This document shows, piece by piece, positions 1-11,190 of a stretch of 64,000 bases of DNA. Location of the stretch: assembly GCA_025175895.1 (NCBI GenBank), contig CM045987.1:111961040-112025039 (forward strand), read 5' to 3'. Every line of letters starts with the position of its first letter. Within the stretch, counting starts at the first letter, position 1. This stretch comes from Wurfbainia villosa. Lineage: Eukaryota; Streptophyta; Magnoliopsida; Zingiberales; Zingiberaceae. The position numbers and the translations under genes were made by a program. The notes beneath the pieces are model-generated. The model worked only from the letters and a program-made list of their open reading frames with translations. It was not told where the DNA came from and made no database searches.

Positions 1-1511
1 GAACTAGAGCTTCATATCGAAACCTTAGTCAAATCTCGTTAATTTCCAAAATCAGACCCAAAACTATTGAACAAGCACTTCTTGATCCATTGGATTATTG
101 CTATGCAAGAAGAGCTAGCTCAATTCACTAGAAATGAAATGCAGGAATTAGTACCACCACCTAAAGAAAAATCAATTATTGGAACAAGGTGGGTATTTGA
201 AATAAACTTGATGATAAAGGTGAAGTAGTTAGAAATAAAGCTAGGTTAGTCGCAAAGGGTTTAGTCAAGTCGAAGGTTTAGATTACGATGAGACCTCGCC
301 CGTAGCGGACTAGAGTCCATCAGAATGTTGTTAGCATATCTTGCATCGAGGTTTTAAATTGTTTCAAATGGATGTCAAGTCAGCATTTTTGAATGGATAC
401 ATTAAGGAAGAAGTTTCGTCAGTCAACCTCCGGATTGAAAATCTAGATAAACTGACCATGTCCTTAGACTTAAGAAAGCCCTATATGGACTCAAACAAGC
501 CCCAAGAGCTTGATGCGAAGGCTTCGATCTATCTTAAGTCAAAGGATTCAACCAAGGTTTAGTCGACCCAACCTTATTCGTTAAAACCGTAGGAAAAGAA
601 ATCTTTATAGCCCGAATCTATGTAGATGATATAATTTTTGGAACTACCAACTCGATCTGCTAAGCGAATTCATCTCACTTATGGAAAGTGAATTTGAAAT
701 GAATTTAGTGGGAGAGTTAAGTTTCTTCTTAGGTTTACAAATTAAACAAACTAAAGATGGAATATATTTACATCAACAAAAATATACTAAGGACTTAATA
801 AATCGATTTGGAATGCAAGATGCTAAAATAATCAATACACCTATGGCAACTAATGTTAATATAAGCGAAGATGTAGAAGGAAAACCCGTTGACCTAAAAT
901 ACTATAGGGCGCAATAGGAAGTCTCCTATACTTAACCATGAGCCGACCCGCATTTTATTAGCGGTAAGTATATGCATGAGTTACAAACCTGTGCCAAGGA
1001 GTCTCACCTAACCCTAGTCAAGCGTATCCTTAGATATCTAAAGGGCACGCTAAACGTAGGTATTTGGTACCCTAGATCTACCGAGTTTAATCTAATCGGC
1101 TACTCCGACTCCGACTATGCCGGTAGTAAACTCGATAGAAAGAGCACGAGTGGTTGTTGTCAAATCCTCGGCTCGAGTCTAGTAAGTTAGTGCGATGGAA
1201 GCGACATTGCGTTGCCTTATCTACCATCGAAGCCGAATACGTTGCGATGGGTGAGTGTGTCTCTCAGCTCCTGTGGATGAAGCACACTCTCCAAGACTTT
1301 AGCTTAATCTTTAACAACATTAAAACCTACATAGATAACATTAGTTCAATTAACTTAACTAAAAAATCCAATATGTCATTCTAGGACAAAACATATAGAA
1401 GTTAAACACCACTTCATTAGGGAACATGTAACTAATGGAACTATACAACTAGAGTATGTTGAGTCCAAATCAAACCTAGCGGACATCTTCACCAAACCAC
1501 TACGAATTTAG
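1..1511 (+). pseudogene. SIRE-like Ty1/copia RT-RNase H remnant
   Basis: This is the C-terminal part of a copia polyprotein, broken by frameshifts and stops. In order it shows the RT entry motif IGTRWVF (about 178-205), MDVKSAFLNGY (370-402) with the first RT aspartate, a damaged YVDDIIFG region (about 620-640), FLGLQIKQTKDGIYLHQQKY (about 725-785), the RNase H motif SDSDYAGS (about 1105-1128), and the C-terminal TKHIEVKHHF and SNLADIFTKPL motifs (about 1390-1500). At least four frame changes separate these blocks. The 5' part (gag, protease, integrase, 5' LTR) lies outside the window. The motifs match the SIRE/Maximus group of plant copia elements, an assignment from family knowledge. It cannot encode a working enzyme. 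Confidence 0.9.
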
Positions 1512-2158
1512 TTTATTAAGGCGAAGTTAGGTATATGCGTAATAGAGTAGGATTTAAATTTTCTATATATGTACTCTACTTTTGCTTCTTTTTATGAAAT
1601 TAGCCTAAGTCTTACCTTAGAAATCATATACCTATAGATTTAAGGAGCCAACACATCTCACAACACATAGGACTAATGTGTTTGTGTACTTATGCGTGAG
1701 CAGGCGTGAGATGTTAGGACCTTACTCACAGTTCAGATGTAGATTGATTGCATCGACATGAACCATGGAGTATAATTATTTAAAATTAATCAACTCCTTC
1801 AAGACTTATTGATCATTCTATATCAATCAAGTCCAAGGAGTTGTACATTTTAGATGAACATATTTTCAAGCTTATTATTATTTTAAAAAAATATATTTAT
1901 ATTGGGAACTTGCTTGGACTTACAAACCCTAAAATATATTTACAAACTTTTTGAGTTAAGGCAAAAGGGAGAAAGTCACAAAAGTAAGGAAGAAAGTAAA
2001 GAAGAAAGAAAATTATTACCTTTTATATTAAGTAATTCCGTTTACTTAAGCAACTATTAAGGGAGTAAAATTATTTTCAAGAACTCACCTTGGTCAAGGG
2101 GAGGTTACCTCAAAGGGAGAACTTGAAACAATAATATTTCTCACTCATATTTAATCTT
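1512..2158 (+). other. Non-coding 3' internal region of the first copia element
   Basis: Between the RNase H remnant and the 3' LTR lies AT-rich DNA with no credible ORF. SIRE-type elements commonly have such a long untranslated stretch after pol. It contains the phrase GTGAGATGTTAGGA and other short strings that recur in the equivalent position of the second copia tail (about 5890-5915) and elements A and B, supporting shared descent. No host gene is visible. Confidence 0.6.
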
Positions 2159-2357
2159 TATGCTAGCTCATTCATATTTAATCTTTATGCTAGCTCATTC
2201 ATGCTTAATCATTATGCTAGCTCATTCATATTTCATCATTATGCTAGCTCATTCATATTTAATCTTTATGCTAGCTCATTCATGCTTAATCATTATGCTA
2301 GCTCATTCATATTTAATCTTTATGCTAGCTCATTCATGCTTAATCATTATGCTAGCT
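2159..2357 (+). repeat. 27-bp minisatellite before the 3' LTR
   Basis: About seven to eight tandem copies of a 27-bp unit that begins ATGCTAGCTCATTCAT. Two variants partly alternate (TATTTAATCTTT and GCTTAATCATT endings), giving a higher-order dimer of 54 bp. The unit length is a multiple of three with no stop, so it makes an artificial ORF (MLAHSYLIF/MLAHSCLII repeats). It sits just upstream of the polypurine tract. Confidence 0.9.
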
Positions 2358-2407
2358 TCTTTGTTATGTAATTTTTCCTTAACTTTTGTGTCGGTTTGCC
2401 ATGAATC

Positions 2408-2418
2408 AAAGGGGAGAT
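2408..2418 (+). other. Polypurine tract of first copia element
   Basis: AAAGGGGAGAT lies immediately 5' of the TGTTGG start of the 3' LTR, the place and composition expected for the plus-strand primer. Other copia elements in the window have the same arrangement (AAAAAGGGGGAGAT then TGTT). Confidence 0.8.
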
Positions 2419-3811
2419 TGTTGGTGCGATGGGCACCAAAGTCGAACAGTATTTTGATTATGGCAAAAGGCTCAATAGTTAAGGGTATATTTGTTATCTT
2501 ACGAGCTCAATTAAGTGTGCGAGAAATGCTAAAGTTGGCCCGGAAGGTGCGACACCCGGTGGGAAGCAGGGTGGTCGCAACGCCGGAGGACTTGAGGAAG
2601 GCGAGGTACTCGGGTGAAGGCAAGCGAGGCTACAAGGTAGCTCGTGTGAAAGCGAAGCAAGGTCGTTAAGCGTAGATCCAGGCCAATACCTCCAATGGAA
2701 GGTCTAGGTCGAGATCGGATGGTTAGAACCATCGTACTTTATATTTTAAGCTAACTTATGCTGATCCAAAACCCTTTGACTACAGTCAATCTGCTAGTCA
2801 AGTTCGACCTCGAGAAGAGCTCGAATTTCAAGGGGTGAATTTGGACTTGACTCGTGTTTTGGTACAAAGGGTGATGTGGCATCAAGGTGGACATCAAACC
2901 ATCACCAAGCTTCCTTGTGGTGGGCCAAAATAAGGTGAGTTGGCACAAGATGGTTGGCTCCCATGATGTGGCACAAGTTGAATGGCTCCAACAAGTTGGC
3001 GCCCAAGGAGGTTGGAGGTGGCACAAGGTGGTTGGATGAAACACCTCATCCTCAAGTTGGCGCCCAAGGAGGTTGGAGGTGGCACAAGGTCGTTGGATGA
3101 AACACCTCATCCTCAAGTTGGCGCCCAAGGAGGTTGGAGGTGGCACAAGGTGGTTGGATGAAACACCTCATCCTTGAGTTAGCACAAGGAGGTTGGAGGT
3201 GGCACAAGGTGGTTGGATGAAACACCTCATCCTTGAGTTGGCGCAAAGGATGTGGATGAACAAGACTTGGGGGATAAGAACCTCACCTTGGACACTACCT
3301 ATGTCTAAATTCATAGATCAATATCCATAAATAGACATGTTCAAGCCAAGCAAATAACAAGTATTCAAGAGCTCTCAACACGCCGTCGTAACGCCGCTAC
3401 TACTACTCACATTTGCTACGACGAAGTGCCGCCGACAACGAAAGCTACATCTTCTACTTATAAGAGTTGTCGGTATATTTATTTAAGTTCTACTTCTTTA
3501 AATTGTCTTTGTGCTTTAATCGTAACAAGGAAAGGGGGAGTGTCCCTTTGCCTTGATTTCTTTATGTCGTTGCTCCTACTTCTCCAACGAGGAGGAGTGG
3601 TTTTAGTGAATTGCCCTCCGTACGTGATCAAGGATCACTAGGGCCGTGGATTAGCAATCGAAAGATTGTGAACCACGTAAAAATATCTTGTCTACTTTAT
3701 ATTTCCGCTGTGCATTCTCTACTTGCTTTTTACTTATTGCAAAAGTTTTTTAACGACACCGTATCGCTATTCACCCCCCCCCCCCCCTCTAGCGACACTT
3801 TCGATCCAACA
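2419..3811 (+). repeat. 3' LTR of first SIRE-like copia element
   Basis: The LTR starts TGTTGGTGCG right after the polypurine tract and ends with a C-rich tract, TCTAGCG and GATCCAACA. The CACCCC(n)TCTAG ending is shared with other copia LTRs here. The next bases, AGTAC, should be one copy of the target-site duplication, because what follows is the middle of another LTR family rather than a primer-binding site. The partner LTR lies left of the window. No gene is inside; ORFs in it are by-products of repeats. Confidence 0.8.
2998..3242 (+). repeat. 61-bp tandem repeat inside the LTR
   Basis: Four copies of a 61-bp unit (GGCGCCCAAGGAGGTTGGAG...CACCTCATCCTCAAGTT) start at about 2998, 3059, 3120 and 3181; a partial fifth starts at 3240. 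The first three are nearly identical and the fourth changes GGCGCC to AGCACA. The repeat explains the overlapping minus-strand ORFs of this stretch, which are not genes. Confidence 0.9.
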
Positions 3812-4850
3812 AGTACTTGGCATGTATAGTCCAAGCATGGATCTTGGTAAGGAAAAGTCCAAGCATGGGTCTTGGCATGGAAAGTCCAGCATGGGTTGGC
3901 AAGGGAAAGTTCAAGCTTGAGTCTTGGCATTTGAGAAGTCCAAGGGGTTGATATTGGCGGCGTAAAGTCCAAGCGGGAGTTTTGGCAGCATAAGTCCAAT
4001 GGATTGGCGGCGTAAAGTCCAAGCGGAGTCTTGGTGGTGTAAGTCCAATGTGCCTTGGCGGTGTAGACACTGTTAGCATGACATGGCCGATGGAAGCACC
4101 TGAAGGCTAGCGCGATGGATGAACAAGTCATGGATGACTTGGAGGGATCCGAGAGGCGTGAGGCTGATGGAGGTGGCTAGAAGGCTTAGGTCTAGGCTAA
4201 GGGTGGTCTAGTAAGTATGGGGACACCATACTTGGGTTAAAACCTCATGTTTGAGGTTGGAAGTCGACTGGCATTATGGCCGGTTCGACTGTCGTGAGTC
4301 GACTAGAGTTCGACTGCCATTTTAGAGCTGAAATTGCTTTGACAGTCGACTACTCATTGGAAGCGATCGCGATATCGGCGATGTCGACTACCAAGGGCGA
4401 CGATCATTGTTAGTTTAGTCGCGAGAGAATACTCCATTCTTGACTAGGCGAGGATAAAGTCATTGTCTGTGGAGGATTTCGGCATTGGTTCTTTGGGAGC
4501 TTTGGTGAGGCGATTTGCTTACATTTTCACTTGTATTTTCTTGTTTACTTTGTATTACTTGTTGTAATTCATTGTACGAGGTTTCTCCACCTCCGACTTG
4601 TTGTCGAGAAGGATTTTATTGCTTAGTGGTGTTTGTGGCATCGCTAGAGCTCTTTAGAGCTCGATCCGTAGAGTAGGAACCATTCGGTTCTGAACCACGT
4701 TATATGATTGTGTAGTGCTTGTGTTTGTGTTGTATTTGTTTTATTATTTCTATTTCCGCTGCGCTAACACGAATTGTAGACAAGCACGCAATTGAAATCC
4801 ATCACACAATCAATCGACGCTATTCACCCCCCCCCCCTCTAGCTTCCAAC
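3812..4850 (+). repeat. 5'-truncated copia LTR, same family as element C
   Basis: The sequence starts inside an LTR at AGTACTTGGCATG and follows the order of element C's LTRs: CCAAG/CTTGG hairpin units, GACACTGTTAGCATGACATGGCCGA-like text, GAGGCTGATGGAGGTGGC, a cluster of GTCGAC palindromes (about 4262-4395), then CACCCCCCCCC and TCTAGCTTCCAAC. Its 5' part is missing because the first SIRE element ends at 3811 within it. The 3' end abuts an inverted gag scrap instead of a primer-binding site. Confidence 0.8.
3825..4070 (+). repeat. CCAAG/CTTGG short-hairpin array
   Basis: About nine units, each with an AAGTCCAAG-like start and a CTTGGC-like end, spaced about 26-30 bp. The arms CCAAG and CTTGG can pair within each unit, as in CCAAGCATGGATCTTGG. 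Minus-strand ORFs here are translations of the repeat. Confidence 0.8.
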
Positions 4851-4859
4851 GATTCCCTA

Positions 4860-5480
4860 CACTTTGGGCAATATGTCCATGAATTAAACATATGCTTTCC
4901 CCATAGTTGATCTATAGTTACTATTTCAAGATACACCTAATGACTCATCAAAATGTCATAAGCATTAGTGAATCATTTGTATCATCCTAACATCTCACCC
5001 ATTGTTATGTTTTCAATCAAGTTAGCCTTATGGTGAATGTGAGATATAACTAAGGTATTTATACTTAACCATAAATTTCATGCAATGCTACCCAAGATTA
5101 AGTATATCCAAAATCCCCCATCATAAGTCAACCATTCAACATGAAATGAAATAAATTCAAGTATGGTTGACTATCCTAGATTTCTCTAACCTTTATGGAT
5201 GGACTTGGGAACCCAATATAAGTTCTTTCCAATATGATTCACCAAGTACTCCTTAGAGATCCATTTCCTAGCTACCATTGTTGTCTTTGATTGTCCTCTA
5301 GCAATTAGGCAATGGTAGGCTTTCTCATTTTTAGATCTCTTATATCCTAAGCCCTTTTTGTTAAAGCTAGCTCTTTGGCTCCCAATAAACATATTTAAAG
5401 TATTTGAGACAATTGTGAATTTTTCAAGGGCCTTAGTAAGGTAATCTACCTTTTCCCTTAAAACCTTATTCTCTTCTAAG
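4860..5480 (-). pseudogene. Inverted fragment of a gag-only copia element (gag 3' end)
   Basis: On the minus strand 5186-5392 reads GSQRASFNKKGLGY, then CLIARGQ, EYLVN and LYWVPKSIHKG before a stop. This is the conserved gag C terminus of elements A and B. Bases up to about 5480 continue N-terminally (LREKVDYLTKALEKFTI-like). Downstream on the minus strand, 4860-5185 matches the post-gag region of element A (about 14366-14990; compare CTTTGGGCAATATGTC). Neither LTR is attached and both ends are abrupt, so it is a rearranged scrap. Confidence 0.75.
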
Positions 5481-5486
5481 AATGCA

Positions 5487-5790
5487 TCATTTCATTAGAC
5501 ATTATGTGGCAAGAGGATTATGAGCTAACTACTCCAAAATCAAAGTTTATTGTGATAATGTGAGTACAATCAATTTGACAAAAAAATCTTGTACATCACT
5601 CTAGGACAAAGCACATTGAAGTGAAGCATCACTTCATTAGACATTATGCGGCAAGAGGGGATATTGAAATTAACTACAATGAATCTAAGTCCAACCTTGC
5701 CGACATTTTCACCAAGGCCCTCCCTGAAGTGGAATTTACATCATGTGGGAGAGAACTTGGAATGTTCATTGTAGAGTAGTTGGTATAGTC
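5487..5790 (+). pseudogene. Copia RNase H C-terminal fragment
   Basis: A short pol remnant: YCDNVSTINLTKKS, a frameshift, then TKHIEVKHHFIRHYAARG, YNESKSNLADIFTKALPE and ELGM. It is the last about 90 residues of a copia polyprotein, in the same orientation as the LTR at 6910. The string TTCATTAGACATTATG(T/C)GGCAAGAGG occurs twice (about 5490 and 5631), marking a small duplication at the breakpoint with the inverted gag piece. Confidence 0.8.
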
Positions 5791-6909
5791 TTGCATGATC
5801 CCATAGTTAAAATTTAGGATTATACCTTTACACATCTCACAAAAGACTTAAGAAACCATGAATTGTGTATTTAACCACTTAGATACCATGTGAGATGTTA
5901 GGAAGATGGATTTGGTTCATTAGGCTTGTTATGATGCATAAATTTGAACCAAAATGACATCTAGAGACATGAATCCTTTATTGGACCAATAATTGGGAAG
6001 CCTTGTGCATAATTAATGTACACAGCTCTAAAAACATAATCGAAAATGTCAAATAAAATATCTTTTAAATTTTGTTTATCATGTTTTGGAAAATAATTTT
6101 TAAAAGACAAGCAAAAGTGCTACAAAGTTTTGAAAACCCATTAAAACTTTTGCTAGTTTCCAAGTTTGTATCAATCTTGAAATCTAGAAGAGATATATTT
6201 TTCAAACTATTTTTCCTTGATAGAAAATGGATTACAAATGTGTCTGCAAAATTTTGTGAATTTTTTATACTTATTTATTTATTTATGCATTTCAGAATTT
6301 CGACTAAAAACCTAAACTGGAAGTTTTAGAGAATAGAGTTGACAACAGTATAAACCAGTCGACTGGCCTTGAAGCAATCAACCGGTGCTTCCCTGAGTCG
6401 ACTACTAACACTGGTTTGGGCATATTAGCTTGTTTTAGTTATCTAAAGCCAAACCTAAGTTGTCCTAACCTTATGATATAATTAGCGCAACATTAAAATG
6501 ATAATTATTTAAGGATTTAGAGGGAGTAGGACTAATTGATGCAATGGTTAAGGGGGAGGTTTAACTATTTCAATATCTAAACCCAAAACCTATGTGCACA
6601 TGCTTTATTGTTGGTGCAAAGTTAGGCAATATTCTTACCCATGTTTTTATATACTTTTCTCAACATGTTAAAAGTTAGAATATGTCTTGGATTAAAGGGG
6701 AGCTTTAAGATTATTTTAGACCTTGATTCAAGGCATAAACACCCTATTCATACATGCTTTATTGAATATTTGTCTATCTCTTTTTGATGTGTGTCAAAGG
6801 GGGAGAGAGGAAAGATTTAAGTTAGAATTCATAAGTTGACATATGATGTTCTTATTGCATATTGAAAGACCTAACTTAAATGATTATCAAATATCAAGAA
6901 GGGGGAAAT
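5791..6909 (+). other. Non-coding 3' region of second copia element, ending in a polypurine tract
   Basis: AT-rich DNA without a credible ORF lies between the RNase H tail and the LTR. It carries two GTCGAC sites (about 6358 and 6399) and several G-rich strings such as AGGGGGAGG. It ends in AAGAAGGGGGAAAT at 6896-6909, the polypurine tract directly before the TGTTGG of the next LTR. Confidence 0.65.
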
Positions 6910-7702
6910 TGTTGGTGTAAGAATGAGTGTTAATTACTTTAGATGTTTGGATAATTATTTATAGTTAGACAATATTTGTGATCTAACATGGATGTTAAGT
7001 GACTGGTACAAAGAAAGTCTAAGTGTGAAGACTTGGCAAGGAAAGTCCGAGAGTGAAGCCTTGACAAAAAAAGTCCAAAAATGAGGACTTGACGGAATAA
7101 GTCCAAGTGTGTAGTCTTGGATGTGTATGTCCAAGTGAATATTGGCAAGGAAGTCCAAGGATCAATTTGTGATAGTATAAAATCCAAGTGTGTAGTCTTG
7201 GCGGCATAGGTCCAAATGAACCTTGGCAAAGGAAGACCCTAAAGCATGATAAAATCGAAGAAAGCTTTTGAAGGCAAGTGCAAGGATGAAGAAGTCGCGA
7301 ACTCGAAGGGATCCTGAAGGTGCGAGGCTGATGGAGAAGTTTGAAGGTGTTAGTCTAGGCTTATGGTTAGGTTTCAAGTATGTGAGACTCATACTTGAGG
7401 TGTATCAGTCGACTGGTTCTTCGACCAGTCAACTAGTCTCGGGTGTTCGGCACTCGAAGGTCCCAGAAGACTCAAGAAGTCGACTAAGGATATAAAGACT
7501 TGAGAAGCACCAATCACTTTTTATTCTAGATAAAAATTTAGGTTGAGTCTATTTTATTTATATATTTGTCATACCCTAAGCACATTTATAGTGATGGCAT
7601 CACCCAATCACTAGAAGATCCAAGTATGAAAACTTGGCATGTATTATAGGAAAAGTTTACATGTGTCAAGTGTATAGGTGTAGGAAAACTTGCATGTATT
7701 GT
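6910..7702 (+). repeat. Copia 3' LTR, truncated by the gypsy LTR
   Basis: It starts TGTTGGTGTAAGAATG after the polypurine tract. It contains about seven CCAAG/CTTGG-type units (7015-7215), the GAGGCTGATGGAGAAG block, a CAGTCGACTG cluster (7408-7490) and a TATAAAG-like site (about 7490). It matches the order of element C's LTRs but is much diverged. The C-rich LTR end is missing: the sequence stops where TGTCATGCCCCGAGG of the gypsy LTR begins at 7703. Confidence 0.7.
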
Positions 7703-8697
7703 TGTCATGCCCCGAGGGTATTCTTGTCCGTCCATCGGACGATACTCCCTTATGACAATATAAGATACAACACTGATATGAGGCCCAAATAGTTGCTGCC
7801 ACATACAAGCTATATACCAATAAAATAACACTGACCAGCATAAAGATATAAGGACTCAAATATGTGTATCGGTATGACTTAGACACCACAAGTAAAGATA
7901 ATCAAAACTCATGTCGAGCCCAAATCCATAGTAAAGACCAATATCATAACAATACAAACCATAATCCAAAATATGAAACCATAAGGAGTTAAATTCAAAA
8001 TGCTCGATGTGAGATGGGATCTACAGACAAAACCTCCGTGCATCATACCTTATCCTCTACCTACTACCTAGAGGAGGGAACTAGACTGGGTAGTGAGTAA
8101 AGTACTTAACGTTTATAGGAAGATAGTGCATGAACTAATATATATATGGAGATCAAAGGGTATATAGTCTCAAAGGCAATATCAAGTAACCAACAATATG
8201 AATATAATCAATGCATATACCAACCGGATCCACCATGTGTAATATAATGAACAGAAATAACTTGAGCAACATATAAAAACATAACACATGCAAATAAGAT
8301 GCATGAACAATATCACATATATGTACAACTCATAACAACCTAAGCAACATATAATAGCATAACACATGCAAATAACATACATGAATGATATCATACATAT
8401 GTACAACTCATAACCACATGAGTGTCATATAATAGAAAAAGCATGCAAATGATATGCATGAACACACATATGCAACATCCATACCTCAAAAATGTAACAT
8501 ATCACAAGCATAATGCAATAGATAACAATAACATATGCAACACACACCTCATGCATATGCATGGTCACTGCCTACACCCACTCCAGCTACCACGACCCCG
8601 AGTGGCTGAGTGGTGCGCATATGACAACTTCACAGACTCCAAATTACCACTATTTGATGACGCGCAAATCGAGCACTCAGCTATGGAGCCAAAAACT

Positions 8698-10493
8698 TGA
8701 TTGTGCACTCACCCACAAGTGCATGATTATCGTCAAGTAATAAAAATATTGATCCCACAAGGACTGGTAAATCGAGTATTGGTTTACTAAGTGAATTTAG
8801 ATTGTCTAGACTGAATCAGTTAGCTGAGAAAACAAAGAGTTGAAAGAGAGAACAGAGAGTGAGAGGGCTGAGAGATCACTTTCATAGGGACACTCTTGTC
8901 ATTGGGTCACTGTCATGATTGAAGCGATGATTCTAAGATTTCGGTTCCACTTGAATGATTGCAAACATATATGTTTTGCTTCTAATTATCAATGGTTATT
9001 CATGCAAGTAGGATATTCTATTTTATCCGATGTGAACTTTTGGAACTACACTGGATTCCCCTATTCCAAGCCAGAGTTTCTCTTTTAGATCTATAGAGCT
9101 CAGGGAGTTGTTATCAATGGGTTACCCTTGTCACATGGTCCCACAACCCCTCTGGAGTTGTTTTCTACTACTTCATGGCCTTGTGCTAGAATAAGTTCAT
9201 TATGTTCTATGATAACCTATGGGTCCTTGCAGTAAATCGATCTACTTTTAGGATATTCATGCGTAGATGACCTTAGTCGCATTGGGAACCTGTCACAAGA
9301 ACCCCAGTGGATCAATCTAGACTTAAATCATCATTCGTAGTCGATTCCTCTATGTCACGATCTTGTATAGATCGAAGGATTGGGTTCACCTTTCGGTCCT
9401 TCCCTGCACCTCTACGATATGACCTAGTGTCTTTTGGCATCTAAATCAGGTAAACACAATAGACTCGGACCATGAACAATCATATCATAGAATAAAAAGC
9501 AAGCATAAATATTTAGACAATGAAAATGATGTAAAATAATATGGATTCATTGCATAACTATGTTTACAAATCAAGTGGGCTAATCCCTAATCTTAGAATC
9601 TCAGAATCTACTCCATGAAGTTGGAGTTTCAACAACATATCATTGTCAAAGAAAATGTAATCTCAAAACAAAGGAAGTAATTAAGAAAGCTTAGTTTCGA
9701 TGGAGGATGGTCATCGGCTACAACTTGTGTTCGTATCCGGAGATGTGACATTGAATTCTTCTTGCTGGCAGTGGAGAGAAACTCGGACGGTGTCCTCCGA
9801 CGGTTTGGGGGCCCTTGGATGGCCCCCCCTTTGGAGTTTGGGAGCCCTAGGGTAGCTCCCCTTGTGATCCCTTGTCTTTTGGACGAGTTTCCTTTATATA
9901 GAAGCGGCTCCGACTTTCCATAAATATCAAAAAATCTTATTTCCTCGAATTTGCGGCACCGCCACATGGTCGTGTGTGGTACACACGGGCGACCATGTGT
10001 CATTCTAGATTTGTGTCGGGATGGCACACGATCGTGTCTAAAATACATGGCCCAGCCATGCTCTGGGTTGAATTTCTATTTGGAAGGAGACACGGTCGTG
10101 TGTAAAAACACACGACTCATGCCTACGTTTGGACGTAATTCCCATCATACTAAACTTACACGGCTTGTCAAGTTCCTCTTTAGGGTGAGGCGTGGTCATG
10201 CCCATGAGGCATGACCTCACCGTGTTTATCTCTGGAGGCTTGTCTTGATCCGCTCTTCTTCAAGAGACATGCCCGTGTCTTGGGACACGACTAGAGCATG
10301 TTCCCTAAAATATGACGCTTCATTTTGCTTCGAATCTTCGGCCCTATCAAGAAAAATAAATAAAAGTAGATCTCTGAACAAAAATAATAGCAAAATGATG
10401 TAAAAAAAAGATAATATGCAATGAATGTCATAAAAATGAGGTATGATGTGCGACAAAATGATAATTAAAACTTTATATAAAATGTGCACATCA
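8698..10493 (-). repeat. Athila-type solo LTR
   Basis: The plus strand starts TGATTGTGCACTC, soon followed by TCGTCAAGTAATAAAAATAT, the same text found at the start of the Athila LTRs at 43997 and 60691. It ends GTGCACATCA, giving TGAT...ATCA termini. Flanking five bases are AAACT and TTACT, an imperfect duplication. No internal region or second LTR is present, as expected after recombination between two LTRs. Around 9955-10300 there are several imperfect inverted repeats built on CACGNNCGTG-like words. Confidence 0.7.
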
Positions 10494-10939
10494 TTACTCT
10501 CAAGTGGCCTGGTGGAAGTAAGGAAAATAGCTATCTAGCTACATCCAAGGGGGTCCCATGTCTTCACATAACTCCAACTACTACTACCCCGAGTGGTTGA
10601 GTGGGTAGATCCAAATAGTAGCTATCTAGCTACATTATCCTGTACAAGGCTCCAACTATCGCTACCGCTGAGTGACTGAGTAGGCAGGACAATATGTATC
10701 CACATATCCAAATCTATGGCAAGCTCTCGACCCTATAGGGGAGACAACAATCGCCCAGAGACACATGATGTGATGTCACACAAACCATGAGTATGACTAT
10801 GCTACCAACTCTCTCGGTAATCAGTGTACTATGTGATAATGAAACATTCATGTATGTAGATTTTCTAGCAACGCGCTCTACCTCACAAGGGATCCATAGC
10901 TAACAAAAAATAAACAGTGTTAGAACCTCCCATCTTCAA

Positions 10940-11190
10940 GTATACCTCCACTGACGACCTGCATAACCACACATGCGAGCCATGACTGACAACAACATGC
11001 ACAATGGAATAAAATGCAATATGACCATCATGTCTACAAACATATCTAGTCCTCAAATATACCTCCATTGGCACCTTGCTCAACCACACATGGGAGCCAT
11101 GGCCAATAGGGGCAATACACTGTTAGGACCTCCCGTCCATAAATATAACTCCACTGATGCCTCGCTCAACCACACATGGGAGCCATGACC
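10940..11190 (-). repeat. Roughly 100-bp tandem repeat in the gypsy LTR
   Basis: Three diverged units, each with TATACCTCCA(C/T)TG followed by CAACCACACATGGGAGCC-like text, start at about 10940, 11057 and 11145. They overlap no credible ORF and look like LTR-internal duplications. Confidence 0.6.

Noticed and set aside
2160..2669. 169-codon ORF starting with MLAHSYLIF repeats
   Set aside because: The first part is the 27-bp minisatellite and the rest crosses the polypurine tract and LTR boundary.
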